From contig NZ_JAAAMT010000018.1 in the NCBI RefSeq assembly GCF_009905435.1, positions 1 through 64,000 of the forward strand: a stretch of 64,000 nt of DNA, in the 5' to 3' direction. Position 1 is the first letter of the stretch. Every line of letters starts with the position of its first letter. The position numbers and the translations under genes are program-made. This document shows positions 26,017-36,157 of the stretch, piece by piece. Origin of the DNA: Pseudomonas sp. R5(2019). Its GTDB lineage: Bacteria > Pseudomonadota > Gammaproteobacteria > Pseudomonadales > Pseudomonadaceae. The notes below the pieces were generated by a model. The model saw only the letters and a program-made list of their open reading frames with translations. It ran no database searches and was not told the origin of the DNA.

Positions 26017-27672
26017 ATGAACACTTTCGATTTCATCATCGTTGGCGCCGGTTCGGCCGGGTGTGTGCTGGCCAATCGTTTGAGCGCCGACCCTTCTCAC
26101 CGCGTGCTCCTGCTCGAAGCCGGACGTACGGACAACGTGTCATACATGAGTATGCCGTTGGCGTTCCGCAACATGTTCACCAACCCGGCCATTGACTGGG
26201 GCTATGTGAGCGAACCCGAGCCTTATGCCGACAATCGCCGCCTACCGGTTTTTCGCGGCAAGGTCCTGGGCGGATGTTCATCGGTGAACGGAATGCTCTA
26301 TGCCCGTGGCCATTCCCGCGACTATGACGAATGGCGGGACATGGGCTTGAAAGGATGGGGCTATGAGGACGTGCTGCCGTACTTTCGTCGCAGTGAGTGC
26401 AACTGGCGTGGCACGTCACGTTTCCACGGAGGCGAGGGGCCCATGGGCGTTTCTCGGCACCAAGGTGATGCGCACCTCTACGATGACCTGGCACGGACCG
26501 CGCAGCGATTGGGACATCGCTCGGTCGATGACTTCCACGGTGAGGATCAGGAAGGCTTCGGCGCGCCTGACTTCACCGTTGCCAAGGGGCGCCGGGCAAG
26601 CACTTCGCAGGCATTTCTGCACCCAGTACATGCTCGGCACAATCTGGTAGTGCGAACGGGCTGTATGAGCACCCGCGTGTTGCTCGCGGGGCATCGAGCC
26701 ACCGGGGTGGAGTACATCGAGCAAGGCCAGCGCCGTCAGGTGTTCGCCGATCGCGAGGTCATCCTCAGTGGCGGTGCGTTCAACTCACCACAGTTGCTGA
26801 TGCTCTCGGGCATCGGCCCGGCCCAGTCACTTCGCAAGCACGGCATCGACGTGCACCTGGACCTGCCCGGTGTCGGGCAGAATCTTCAGGATCACCATTC
26901 CATCCGGGTAGAGTTCGCCGCCAACGGTCCGATTGCCTTCGACTCGCAACTGCGCTACGACCGTTTGGCCCGTTCGGTGATTCAGTGGAAGTTGTTCGGC
27001 ACCGGGCCTGCGGCTGGGCTGCCGGTCAGCGGCATGCTGTTCTATCACAGCGAGGTGGGGCTGGACCGCCCCGATGGCCAGACGCTGATCAGTCCCGTGG
27101 CGGGTCATGCCAAGGTCTGGTACCCACTGGTAGGTAAGGGCGTTGGCCATCAGTTTTCCACCGCCAACGTGCGCTTGCGACCCGACAGCAAGGGGCATGT
27201 TCGGCTACGTTCGGCAGATCCCCTCGCCAAGCCGGTGATCCAGTTCAACCTGCTGCAGGCCGAAAGTGATCGGCTGTTCTTTCGCCGTGCCGTGCGCGGC
27301 ATGCGTGAGTTTTTTGCCACACAGCCGGCTGCGCGATTGATCAGCCACGAGCTGGTGCCGGGTACCACTGTCCAGAGTGATAGCGAGATCGATCAGTTTG
27401 TACGGGGCATGATCGGCACTGCGTTTCATCCTGCCGGGACCTGTGCCATGGGCCTGGGGGCCGACGCGGTGGTGGATGCCGGGCTGCGTGTGCATGGCAT
27501 CGAAGGGTTGCGGGTGGCCGACGCCTCGGTGATGCCTCGCATTGTGGGCGGCAATACCAATGCGCCAGCGATCATGATCGCAGAGAAAGCTGCCGACCTG
27601 ATCTTGCGCAAACAGGCAAGTAGCGTACCGACGCCTGAATTGATTTCCTCACCAATGGAGATGAGCCAATGA
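26017..27672 (+). CDS. GMC-family alcohol dehydrogenase (second)
   Basis: A 551-residue GMC oxidoreductase: [20 protein letters not shown] for FAD, VLGGCSSVNGMLYARGH as signature 1, [20 protein letters not shown] as signature 2, HPAGTCAMG and NTNAPAIMIAEKAADL at the active site. Its stop overlaps the Rieske start by four bases. In a lignin-dimer context GMC enzymes such as SYK-6 PhcC/PhcD oxidise the gamma-alcohol; a comparable role is inferred from context, not from residues. Confidence 0.87.
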   Translation: MNTFDFIIVGAGSAGCVLANRLSADPSHRVLLLEAGRTDNVSYMSMPLAFRNMFTNPAIDWGYVSEPEPYADNRRLPVFRGKVLGGCSSVNGMLYARGHSRDYDEWRDMGLKGWGYEDVLPYFRRSECNWRGTSRFHGGEGPMGVSRHQGDAHLYDDLARTAQRLGHRSVDDFHGEDQEGFGAPDFTVAKGRRASTSQAFLHPVHARHNLVVRTGCMSTRVLLAGHRATGVEYIEQGQRRQVFADREVILSGGAFNSPQLLMLSGIGPAQSLRKHGIDVHLDLPGVGQNLQDHHSIRVEFAANGPIAFDSQLRYDRLARSVIQWKLFGTGPAAGLPVSGMLFYHSEVGLDRPDGQTLISPVAGHAKVWYPLVGKGVGHQFSTANVRLRPDSKGHVRLRSADPLAKPVIQFNLLQAESDRLFFRRAVRGMREFFATQPAARLISHELVPGTTVQSDSEIDQFVRGMIGTAFHPAGTCAMGLGADAVVDAGLRVHGIEGLRVADASVMPRIVGGNTNAPAIMIAEKAADLILRKQASSVPTPELISSPMEMSQ

Positions 27673-28742
27673 AGTATTTGAAAGAGTGCTGGTACATGGT
27701 CGGATGGGCAGACGATTTTGCGCCGGAGACACTCGTGCCGTTCACCTTGCTGGGTGAAGCAGTGGTCATCTTCCGCAAAAGCGATGGCTCGTTCGGTGCC
27801 CTTGAAGATCGTTGCTGTCACCGCTTGGCCCCCTTGTCTTGCGGCCGCCTCGAAGGTGATGACGTGCGTTGCATGTATCACGGTTTGAAGTTCAATGCCC
27901 AAGGCGCCTGCATCGAGATTCCTGGGCAAGAGCGTATATCGGCCAAGGTGCGGGTACGCAGTTACCCAGCTCTGGAACGCCACAGTGCGATCTGGCTATG
28001 GATGGGCGAGGGCGAAGCTGATGAACAGCTGATCCCTGATTTCGTCGGCGTAAATCATCCGGATTGGGCGATGGTTCCCGGCCGTATGGATTATCAGGCC
28101 CATTACCGATTGATCAACGACAATCTGCTTGACCTTTCCCATTTGACCTACGTGCACAATGCGTCGGATTCGTTTGCGGCCGAAGATCAATGGGCCCTGT
28201 CGAAGATGCAGGTGCAACCGATATCGCGCGGTGTTCGCGTCGGGCGCTGGATCGAAGCTGCTCGCCTACCTGGCACCCTCGGGCAGTCGGACGAAATAAC
28301 CGACCGCTGGACCACGTACGACTTCCTCGTGCCTGGCATTTTCCTTCTGTACGTCTACGTATTCGAGGCGGGGACGGCGGCACGCTGCAATCACCAGGAA
28401 CCGCCGGCAAACCTGACACCGCTGCGTCAGAACTTCACTTGCCAGGCAGTCACACCCCTCACCGAGAAGACTTCGAGCTACTTCTTTGCCATCGGCCCAA
28501 ACGTTGAGCACGCCGATAAAAAACATCTGTTTTTCCAAATGGCCAACACCGCTTTTGCAGAGGACCGGCAGATCATCGAGGCGCAGCAAAAGTGCATTGA
28601 TCGTTCGCCGGATGTTGCCATCATGCCGCTGGCGATGGACCAGGCCGTGACGCGCTTCAATCGCATGTTTGATGAAATGATCGCTGCCGAGACAGGTCGT
28701 CTCAACCTCAGGGAGGTCGAAGCCGATGCAGTGCATCAATAA
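27669..28742 (+). CDS. VanA-like Rieske aromatic oxygenase (second)
   Basis: A 357-residue Rieske oxygenase. The 2Fe-2S motif is CCHRLAPLSCGRLEGDDVRC with YHG; the iron site is NDNLLDLSHLTYVH. It begins YLKECWYMVGWADDF, so it is related to but distinct from VanA. It is coupled to the GMC gene (ATGA overlap) and overlaps the next hydrolase by 17 bases. It probably O-demethylates or hydroxylates a methoxy-aromatic dimer or monomer. No own reductase is encoded nearby. Its closest relative in the window is the gene at 39567. Confidence 0.86.
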   Translation: MKYLKECWYMVGWADDFAPETLVPFTLLGEAVVIFRKSDGSFGALEDRCCHRLAPLSCGRLEGDDVRCMYHGLKFNAQGACIEIPGQERISAKVRVRSYPALERHSAIWLWMGEGEADEQLIPDFVGVNHPDWAMVPGRMDYQAHYRLINDNLLDLSHLTYVHNASDSFAAEDQWALSKMQVQPISRGVRVGRWIEAARLPGTLGQSDEITDRWTTYDFLVPGIFLLYVYVFEAGTAARCNHQEPPANLTPLRQNFTCQAVTPLTEKTSSYFFAIGPNVEHADKKHLFFQMANTAFAEDRQIIEAQQKCIDRSPDVAIMPLAMDQAVTRFNRMFDEMIAAETGRLNLREVEADAVHQ

Positions 28743-29535
28743 ATGGATACCCACCTTTGATGGTTGCTTGATCCATTGCCAGGTAGAAGGGCCCGTCGAC
28801 GCTCCCGCGGTGCTGCTGAGCCACCCTCTCGGATGTGATCTGAGCTTTTGGGATGAACTTGCGGCAGTACTTGCAGTGCAATTCAAAGTCATCCGCTATG
28901 ACAGTCGAGGCCACGGTCGTTCCGACAGTCCCGAAGCCGAATACGGAATCGACACATTAGGCCGCGATGCGCTGGCAGTGCTCGCTGCACTTAACGTGAA
29001 ACGTACGCATTTTGTTGGGTTATCCCTGGGCGGGATGTGTGGTCTGTGGCTGGCGGCTGAAGTGCCTGAACTCATTGAACGGCTGGTCGTTGCCAACAGC
29101 ACGCCATTTATAGCCAGAAAGGAGCCTTTCGCGGCGCTGGCTGCAAGGGCTCAGGCAGAGGGGCTGGTCGAGGTTGCACGGACAATGATCGATGGCTGGC
29201 TCAGTGATGAATTCAAGGTCCGCGAACCACGCATGACCAACCAATTAAAGACGCAGATGGCCTCAATGTCCGTGGCAGGATTCATTGGCAACCTCGCAGT
29301 CTTGAGGGATGTCGATCTGCGTGACTCACTTCGTGCCATTGAGCGCCCGGTGTTGGTCATCTGTGGAGCGCAGGAACATCCAGCACTTCAGATGGCGGCG
29401 CAGGAGATAGCAGAGGGCGTGGCGGGTGCCACGCTAAATACGTTGGAAGGCGCGGCTCATCTCAGCAGCCTTGAAAATCCGACCCTGTTCAATGAGCGGG
29501 TACTGGACTTCCTGTCGGAGCCGGACAGGCGCTGA
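28726..29535 (+). CDS. Alpha/beta hydrolase, 3-oxoadipate enol-lactonase-like
   Basis: A 269-residue hydrolase resembling PcaD/CatD enol-lactonases: LSHPLGCDLSFWDELAAVLA, YDSRGHGRSD, nucleophile elbow VGLSLGGM (Ser about 100) and the C-terminal histidine in EGAAHLSSLENP. The usual acid in the I-x-G-x-x-D turn is replaced (VICGAQEHPAL), so Glu or a shifted residue must complete the triad. It may open a lactone or cleave a C-C bond formed in the dimer pathway; true enol-lactonase function is unlikely to be needed here. Confidence 0.8.
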   Translation: MQCINKWIPTFDGCLIHCQVEGPVDAPAVLLSHPLGCDLSFWDELAAVLAVQFKVIRYDSRGHGRSDSPEAEYGIDTLGRDALAVLAALNVKRTHFVGLSLGGMCGLWLAAEVPELIERLVVANSTPFIARKEPFAALAARAQAEGLVEVARTMIDGWLSDEFKVREPRMTNQLKTQMASMSVAGFIGNLAVLRDVDLRDSLRAIERPVLVICGAQEHPALQMAAQEIAEGVAGATLNTLEGAAHLSSLENPTLFNERVLDFLSEPDRR

Positions 29536-29567
29536 CGAATTCATCATTTACTCATGAGAGGCCTGCC

Positions 29568-30998
29568 GTGAACTACCCCGAGATCAAGATGTACATCGAT
29601 GGCCAATGGATTGCTGCCGACGGCCGCGACACCCAGCCGGTCATCAACCCCGCCACTGGCGCAATCATCGGCCAGGTGCCGTTGGCTACAGCTGACGACC
29701 TTGACCGTGCGCTGGACGCAGCGCAGCGAGGATTTGCGCTGTGGCGGGCCACGCCAGCGCTGGAGCGGGCGCGAGTGCTACGCCGCGCTGCGGACTGGTT
29801 GCTGGCGCGGCGCGATGAGATCGCCGCCATTGCTACGTTCGAGCAAGGCAAGCCCTTGCTCGAAACTCGCATTGAACTGCAAGCCGCCGCCGAATGCCTG
29901 GAGTGGTATGGCGAAGAGGGGCGACGTGCGTATGGAAGGGTTATTCCGCGTCAACCCGGTTCGCGCACAATGGTCGTCAAGGAGCCCGTGGGCCCCGTGG
30001 CAGCGTTCGCGCCCTGGAATTTTCCGTTGGGCAACCCGGCGCGCAAGCTGGGCGCGCCGATCGGTGCCGGTTGTTCGGTCATTCTCAAGCCGCCGGAAGA
30101 AGCACCGGCCTCGGCGATGCTGATCGCTCAAGCCTTGATTGAGTCTGGATTGCCGGCGGGTGTCATGAACATTGTCTACGGGGTGCCGGACCAGGTTTCG
30201 CGGCACCTGCTGGCATCTCCTATCATCCGCAAGCTGTCGTTCACCGGCTCGACTGCGGTCGGCAAGCACCTGATGAAACTGGCGGCCGACGGTGGCCAGC
30301 GTACGACCATGGAACTTGGAGGGCATGCGCCAGTACTGGTGTTCGATGACGCCGATCTGGATCAGGCGCTGAACCTGATGGTGGGCAGCAAGTACCGCAA
30401 TGCCGGTCAGGTGTGCATCTCGCCGACCCGATTTTATGTCCAGGAAAACGTCTACTCGCGCTTTCTTGAAGAGTTTACCTTGCGTGCCCGCGCCGTGACG
30501 GTCGGTAACGGCCTGCAAGCAAGTACACGCATGGGGCCGCTGGCCCATGAGCGGCGTGTCGATGCGATACAGGCACTGGTCGAGGACGCCCGTCGCCAAG
30601 GCGGGCAGATTCACACTGGCGGTCATCCTATCGCGCTCGATGGAGGGTACTTCTTCGAGCCCACGGTGATTAGCCAATTGCCCCTTAGTGCGCGGGTCAT
30701 GAATGAGGAGCCTTTCGGGCCGCTGGCACTGATACAGCCGTTCAGGACCTTTGATGAGGTCATCGAACAGGCCAACAGACTGCCTTTTGGGCTGGCCGCC
30801 TACGCCTTTACCCAATCGGCGAAAACCGCACTTCTGGTGGGTGATGCGTTGGAGGCAGGGATGGTGGGCATCAACACGACGGCTGTAGGCTCGGCCGATG
30901 CACCGTTCTGCGGGATCAAGGATAGCGGCCATGGTGCTGAAAACGCCATCGAAGGGCTTGAAGCCTGCCTGACCATTAAGCAGATCAGCCAAGGCTGA
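29568..30998 (+). CDS. ALDH, succinate-semialdehyde-dehydrogenase-like (second)
   Basis: A 476-residue GabD-type ALDH with AFAPWNFPLGNPARKLGAPI, FTGSTAVG, the base in MELGGHAP, the nucleophile in NAGQVCISPTRF and NEEPFGPLAL. GTG 29568 after GAGAGG gives MNYPEIKMYIDGQW; ATG 29589 is an alternative. It closely resembles the ALDH at 20811, suggesting duplication. Being in the GMC/Rieske operon, it probably oxidises the aldehyde made by a GMC enzyme. Confidence 0.86.
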   Translation: MNYPEIKMYIDGQWIAADGRDTQPVINPATGAIIGQVPLATADDLDRALDAAQRGFALWRATPALERARVLRRAADWLLARRDEIAAIATFEQGKPLLETRIELQAAAECLEWYGEEGRRAYGRVIPRQPGSRTMVVKEPVGPVAAFAPWNFPLGNPARKLGAPIGAGCSVILKPPEEAPASAMLIAQALIESGLPAGVMNIVYGVPDQVSRHLLASPIIRKLSFTGSTAVGKHLMKLAADGGQRTTMELGGHAPVLVFDDADLDQALNLMVGSKYRNAGQVCISPTRFYVQENVYSRFLEEFTLRARAVTVGNGLQASTRMGPLAHERRVDAIQALVEDARRQGGQIHTGGHPIALDGGYFFEPTVISQLPLSARVMNEEPFGPLALIQPFRTFDEVIEQANRLPFGLAAYAFTQSAKTALLVGDALEAGMVGINTTAVGSADAPFCGIKDSGHGAENAIEGLEACLTIKQISQG

Positions 30999-31012
30999 AC
31001 CCGGGAGGGATC

Positions 31013-32464
31013 ATGCACCATTGCCAATTGTTGATAGATAATAATCCGAGTGCAGCCAGTCAGCGGCGAACATTCGAGCGCATTAACCCACTGACCGCCG
31101 AGGTGGCCACCTGCGCCGCCGCCGCAAGCCCTGACGATGCGCGGCGCGCGGTCGACGCCGCCGCACAGGCGTTTCTCGGCTGGAGCGAGACAGGGCCGAA
31201 TGCCCGGCGCACATTGCTGCTTCGGGCAGCGGAATGCCTGCAAGCCAAGGAGCCGCATTTTGTAACGGCCATGGCCGCTGAAATCGGCGCCACTGCTGGT
31301 TGGGCCCGATTCAACGTAATGCTGGCGGCCAATATGCTGCGTGAAGCGGCTGCCATCACCACTCAGATTACCGGTCAGGTCATTCCGTCGGACAAACCCG
31401 GTTGCCTGTCCATGGGTATTCGCCAGGCCGCTGGCGTTGTGTTCGGCATAGCGCCCTGGAATGCACCGGTGATTCTGGGGGTGCGTGCACTGGCCTGGCC
31501 GTTGGCATGCGGCAACACAGTCGTGCTCAAAGCGTCGGAAATCTGTCCCTATACCCACTACCTGATTGGAGAAGCCCTATGTGAAGCGGGCTTTCCCAGC
31601 GGGGTGGTGAACGTTATCAGTCATAGCGCGCAGGAGGCCGCGGCGGTGGTCGAGGCGGTGATTGAGCATCCCGCGGTGCGGCGCATCAACTTCACCGGGT
31701 CTACCCGAGTGGGCCGACTGATAGCTGAATCGGCTGCTCGCCAGCTTAAGCCAGTGCTACTGGAACTGGGTGGAAAGGCACCGCTACTGGTCCTCGATGA
31801 TGCCGATCTGGACGAGGCCGTGAAGGCGGCAGCATTCGGCGCGTTCATGAATCAAGGGCAAATCTGTATGTCCACCGAGCGGCTAGTCGTGGATGAACAG
31901 GTTGCCGACGCGTTCGTCGACAAGCTGGCCGGCAAGGCCGCGACCCTCACAGCGGGTGACCCGCGCGAGGGCCGCAGCCCTCTTGGCTCAGTGGTAGACA
32001 AGCGCTCGGCACTAGCCCTGCAGGTGCTTGTCAATGATGCCTTGGCCAAAGGGGCCACTTTGGTCTGCGGTGCTGCCAAGGGGGAGTTGCTGATGGATGC
32101 CACAGTGCTCGACCACGTCACCCCCGACATGCGCATTTACCATGAAGAAAGTTTCGGTCCGGTGGTCTGCGTGGTGCGGGTCAAAGACGAGACCCAGGCC
32201 ATCGCTGTAGCCAATGACAGCGAGTACGGGCTATCGGCAGCAATTTTCAGTCGTGACATTGCCCGCGCCTTGCGGGTTGCCAAACGGATCGATTCGGGCA
32301 TCTGCCACATCAACGGTGCCACGGTGCACGATGAAGCACAGATGCCCTTTGGCGGTGTGAAGGCCAGTGGTTACGGACGGTTTGGCGGCACGGCCGGGAT
32401 TGATGAGTTCACGGACTTGCGCTGGATCACCGTGGAAACCCAGGCCGGGCATTTTCCTCTTTGA
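31013..32464 (+). CDS. vdh: Vanillin dehydrogenase
   Basis: A 483-residue ALDH following Pseudomonas Vdh in detail: LLIDNNPSA start, FERINPLT, NVMLAANMLREAAAITTQ, GVVFGIAPWNAPVILGVRAL, the base in LELGGKAPLLVLDDADL, the nucleophile in NQGQICMSTERL and the end SGICHINGATVHDEAQMPFG. It oxidises vanillin to vanillate with NAD, the step between Ech (22528) and VanAB. ATG 31013 has a GGGAGG site. Confidence 0.9.
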   Translation: MHHCQLLIDNNPSAASQRRTFERINPLTAEVATCAAAASPDDARRAVDAAAQAFLGWSETGPNARRTLLLRAAECLQAKEPHFVTAMAAEIGATAGWARFNVMLAANMLREAAAITTQITGQVIPSDKPGCLSMGIRQAAGVVFGIAPWNAPVILGVRALAWPLACGNTVVLKASEICPYTHYLIGEALCEAGFPSGVVNVISHSAQEAAAVVEAVIEHPAVRRINFTGSTRVGRLIAESAARQLKPVLLELGGKAPLLVLDDADLDEAVKAAAFGAFMNQGQICMSTERLVVDEQVADAFVDKLAGKAATLTAGDPREGRSPLGSVVDKRSALALQVLVNDALAKGATLVCGAAKGELLMDATVLDHVTPDMRIYHEESFGPVVCVVRVKDETQAIAVANDSEYGLSAAIFSRDIARALRVAKRIDSGICHINGATVHDEAQMPFGGVKASGYGRFGGTAGIDEFTDLRWITVETQAGHFPL

Positions 32465-32485
32465 AGCACATGAGTTGAACCTGAT

Positions 32486-34177
32486 ATGCACACAACAACA
32501 AAAGCGGGTTACGACTACATCATTGTCGGCGCGGGTTCGGCAGGCTGCGTGCTTGCCGAGCGCTTGAGCGCAGACGGGCGGTATTCGGTGCTGTTGCTGG
32601 AAGCAGGGGGGAGTGATCGCAGGTTTCTATTGACCATGCCCATGGGTTTTCTCAAGGCTCTGCGTCGGCCCGAATTTATCTGGAACTACAAGTCCGAGAC
32701 CGAGCCCACCCTCAATGGTCGATCAATCCTGATACCCCGGGGCAAGGCCTTGGGCGGTTCGTCGTCGATCAATGGCATGCTCTACATGCGCGGCCATCCA
32801 CGTGACTACGATCAATGGCGCGACATGGGCTGCGAAGGGTGGGGCTATGCCGATGTGCTGCCCTATTTCAAACGTGCCGAATGCAGCTGGCGCGGCAGTG
32901 ACGCCCTGCATGGCGGTACAGGTCCTTTGAGCATTACGCCGATCGAAACCCGGGGGCGCCTGCACGAGCCGTTGATGCGAACTGCCGAAGCGGTGGGGTA
33001 CCAGACCAGCGATGACCTGGATGCGCAGCCGGAAGGGTTTGCCCGGGGTGAAGTGACCATCGATGCGCGCGGGCGCCGCGCCAGTACGGCGCGTGCCTAC
33101 CTGCACGGTGCGCTCAAGCGCCCGAACCTGACGGTCATCACCCAGGCGCTGACCCAGCGGGTACTGCTGGACAATGGCTGTGCCGTAGGCGTCGAGTACC
33201 TCAAGGACGGTCAGCTGCAACGGGCCATGGCCCAGCATGAAGTGATCCTCAGTAGCGGTACCTACAACTCGGCGCAACTGTTGATGCTGTCAGGCATCGG
33301 CCCCCGTGACGAACTGCAGCGCCATGGCATCGAGGTACTCAAGGAACTCCCCGGGGTAGGCCGCAACCTGTCGGAGCACCCACGGGTCAACATCGACTTC
33401 GAAGCCAGCCGGCCGGTGACCTTCATCAACGAGCTGCGCCTGGACAAGGCTTTGTGGTCGGTGGTGCGGTGGAAACTGTTCGGTACCGGCGCATTCGCCA
33501 GCCAGATCAATAGCTGCAACATCGTGCTGCGTACCCGGGATGATCTGGAGCAGCCCGATATCCAGTTGTTGTGCAACCCGGTTCGCCTCGATGCCGGGCT
33601 TTGGTTTCCCGGTGTGGTCAAACCCAAGGCTCATCGCCTGTCCGTGTCGATCTGCCTGCTGCATCCGCAAAGCCGTGGCTGGATGACCCTGCGTTCGCGT
33701 AACCCGGCCGACCCACCGAAAGTGCAGTTGAACATTTTCGATAATGAAGAGGATTTTGCCACGCTGAGGCGAGGTATCGAAGCGGTACGCCGGATTTATG
33801 CTGCCCGGCCCCAGGCCGACTGGGTCGGCGCCGAAGTCTTGCCGGGCATCGAGATCCAGAGCGACGCCCAACTGGACGCCTTTATCCGCGAAACGGCTGG
33901 GGTTACTCAGCACCCGGTAGGCACCTGCAGCATGGGCCATGGTCCGTTGGCAGTAGTGGACCCGCAACTTCGGGTGCACGGGGTAGGTCGGTTGCGCGTG
34001 ATCGATGCCTCGATCATGCCTACGGTTCCCGGCGCCAATACCAATGCTGCGGCGATCATGATCGGCGAAAAAGGGGCCGATCTGGTGTTGGGGCGCTCAA
34101 ATTCCGCTTCAAGTGCCACACGACAGAACTCAGCCACTACCCCTCAAACCATTGATAATCAGGAGTTGTCATCATGA
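32486..34177 (+). CDS. GMC-family alcohol dehydrogenase (third)
   Basis: A 563-residue GMC oxidoreductase: [86 protein letters not shown]. It has a short polar C-terminal tail and overlaps the next ALDH by four bases (ATGA). The pair GMC plus ALDH would convert a primary alcohol to an acid. Two GMC enzymes in one operon could act on opposite enantiomers, as the SYK-6 PhcC/PhcD pair does (inference). Confidence 0.87.
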   Translation: MHTTTKAGYDYIIVGAGSAGCVLAERLSADGRYSVLLLEAGGSDRRFLLTMPMGFLKALRRPEFIWNYKSETEPTLNGRSILIPRGKALGGSSSINGMLYMRGHPRDYDQWRDMGCEGWGYADVLPYFKRAECSWRGSDALHGGTGPLSITPIETRGRLHEPLMRTAEAVGYQTSDDLDAQPEGFARGEVTIDARGRRASTARAYLHGALKRPNLTVITQALTQRVLLDNGCAVGVEYLKDGQLQRAMAQHEVILSSGTYNSAQLLMLSGIGPRDELQRHGIEVLKELPGVGRNLSEHPRVNIDFEASRPVTFINELRLDKALWSVVRWKLFGTGAFASQINSCNIVLRTRDDLEQPDIQLLCNPVRLDAGLWFPGVVKPKAHRLSVSICLLHPQSRGWMTLRSRNPADPPKVQLNIFDNEEDFATLRRGIEAVRRIYAARPQADWVGAEVLPGIEIQSDAQLDAFIRETAGVTQHPVGTCSMGHGPLAVVDPQLRVHGVGRLRVIDASIMPTVPGANTNAAAIMIGEKGADLVLGRSNSASSATRQNSATTPQTIDNQELSS

Positions 34178-35664
34178 CCGTACAAGAGCGCATTCAAACG
34201 CTGCAGTCGGGCTTTCTCGCCCAGCCACAGCAACTGTACATCGATGGTCACTGGCAGGCGGCCCAGTCCGGCGAGACCTTTGAGGTCTTCAACCCGGCGA
34301 CAGGGAAAGTATTTGCTTACGCCGCTGCAGGCGCAAGCGCGGATATCGACCTGGCCGTACGTGCGGCACGCCGAGCGTTCGACAGCGGCCCCTGGTCAAA
34401 GATGAACGGTGCCCAACGCACCCATCTGCTGTGGAAGCTTGCGGAGCTGATCAGTAGCCATGCCGACGAGCTAGCGTTGCTCGAATCGCTGGACAACGGC
34501 AAGCCACTGGCCGCTGCACGGATGATCGACATGAACGGTGCTCCGGAAATCCTGCGATACAACGCGGGCTGGGCAACCAAACTGACGGGCGAGACCATTC
34601 CTGTGTCAGTGCCTGGTGAGCACCATGCCTATACGGTGCGCGAACCAGTCGGGGTAGTAGGCCAGATCGTTCCCTGGAACTTCCCGATGTTGATGGCGGT
34701 GGGCAAGCTGGCCCCCGCTTTGGCTGCTGGTTGCACCATTGTATTGAAACCTGCCGAGCAAACGCCGCTGACAACGGTGCGTCTGACGCAATTGATTGAG
34801 CAAGCGGGCTTTCCGCCAGGGGTGTTCAATCTGGTCACCGGGCTTGGGGAGTCGGCGGGCAAGGCGCTGGTCGAGCATCCGATGGTGGACAAAATCTCGT
34901 TTACAGGTTCAACCTCGGTGGGCAAGGCGATCATGGCCTCTGCGGCGCGTACACTCAAGCGTGTCACTTTGGAACTGGGCGGTAAGTCACCCACTTTCAT
35001 CTTCGCCGACGCAGACCTCGAACGGGCGATTCCGGCTGCGGTACAAGGGATTTTCAGCAACTCCGGGCAGGTGTGTGTGGCCGGGTCACGGTTGTACGTA
35101 CACCGCAAGGTCTATGACCAAGTGCTCGAAGGCATTACTGCCCGGGCCCGGCAGCTGCGTGTAGGCGCGGGCACGGATGAAGGTACTGAAATTGGCCCGC
35201 TGGTTTCCCGCGAGCAGAAGCAGCGTGTCAGCGGATTCATAGAAGCTGGTCGCAGGGAAGGTGCGCAAGTGTTGGTGGGCGGGCAGTCGCCTGACCGTGA
35301 AGGCTATTTCGTCAACCCGACCGTGCTGGCTCATACCACACCGCAAATGAGCGTCTTCCGCGAGGAGATCTTCGGGCCGGTACTCAGCGCCATGATCTTC
35401 GATGACGAAGACCTGGATACCCTGGCGGAGCGCGGTAATGACAGCCCTTATGGGCTGGCTGCCTCGGTCTGGACCCGTGACATCAGCACCGCACACCGCC
35501 TGGCTCGCAAGCTGAAGGCCGGAGCGATCAAGGTCAACACCCCGTTTGGCATGGACTTCGCCTTACCCTTCGGCGGGTTCAAGGAGTCGGGTGTCGGGCG
35601 GGAAAATGGGCAGGAAGGTGTACTGGCCTACACCGAGACCAAGTCGGTGATCGTGGGGCTCTGA
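34174..35664 (+). CDS. ALDH, phenylacetaldehyde/aromatic-aldehyde-dehydrogenase-like
   Basis: A 496-residue ALDH of the class 1/2-like group: IVPWNFPMLMAVGKLAPALA, FTGSTSVG, the base in LELGGKSPTFIFADADL, the nucleophile in NSGQVCVAGSR, EEIFGPVLS and AGAIKVNTPFGMDFALPFGG. Resembles FeaB/StyD and coniferyl-aldehyde-type enzymes. Translationally coupled to the GMC gene and last intact gene of the operon; an IS1182-type relic starts about 30 bases downstream. Confidence 0.87.
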   Translation: MTVQERIQTLQSGFLAQPQQLYIDGHWQAAQSGETFEVFNPATGKVFAYAAAGASADIDLAVRAARRAFDSGPWSKMNGAQRTHLLWKLAELISSHADELALLESLDNGKPLAAARMIDMNGAPEILRYNAGWATKLTGETIPVSVPGEHHAYTVREPVGVVGQIVPWNFPMLMAVGKLAPALAAGCTIVLKPAEQTPLTTVRLTQLIEQAGFPPGVFNLVTGLGESAGKALVEHPMVDKISFTGSTSVGKAIMASAARTLKRVTLELGGKSPTFIFADADLERAIPAAVQGIFSNSGQVCVAGSRLYVHRKVYDQVLEGITARARQLRVGAGTDEGTEIGPLVSREQKQRVSGFIEAGRREGAQVLVGGQSPDREGYFVNPTVLAHTTPQMSVFREEIFGPVLSAMIFDDEDLDTLAERGNDSPYGLAASVWTRDISTAHRLARKLKAGAIKVNTPFGMDFALPFGGFKESGVGRENGQEGVLAYTETKSVIVGL

Positions 35665-35689
35665 CACGTAACCCGTAAAAAAGCCACCG

Positions 35690-36157
35690 CGACAGACTGT
35701 GTGAAAACCCAGCAGTCTGCGCGGCGCTCAAAGAGAATGCTCCCTATCGAAAGATACGGAGCATTTTTCGTTATGGCTTACATCCAAGGAGAATCCCGCA
35801 GCCAGACCAGTCTGTTTCCGGTCTCGCTGGAAGAGTTGATCCCCGAGGACCACCTCGTTCGTGTGATCGACACTTACGTCGCCAAGCTCGATCTTGTGTG
35901 TCTGGGTTTCGATAAAGCCCTACCCAAAGGGACCGGGCGCCCCTCCTACGATCCCGCCAACCAGCTAAAACTCTACCTCTACGGCTATTTCCAGCGTACA
36001 AGACTGCTTTGGCGCAACTTAAAGTCAGGCACTCGAATAACCTGACTTGCCAGGCGCTGATGAAATCGATGGAGCTTGAGCAATTTAATACCCACGAAAG
36101 CGATGCCCGAATGATGCGAACGCACAAAGGGCCACGGGTCGTGTACAACGTGCAAAC
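35690..36157 (+). pseudogene. IS1182-family transposase remnant with internal deletion
   Basis: From ATG 35773 the product starts MAYIQGESRSQTSLFPVSLE and runs through GRPSYDPANQLKLYLYGYF, the N-terminus of IS1182-type transposases. Homology breaks at about 36003. A second piece in a different frame, KSMELEQFNTHESDARMMRT then YNVQT, matches the later DP(D)xRxM...GYNVQT region. The middle and the whole catalytic end are missing, so the element is dead. AGACTGTGTGAAAACCC near 35694 may be its terminal repeat. Confidence 0.75.
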
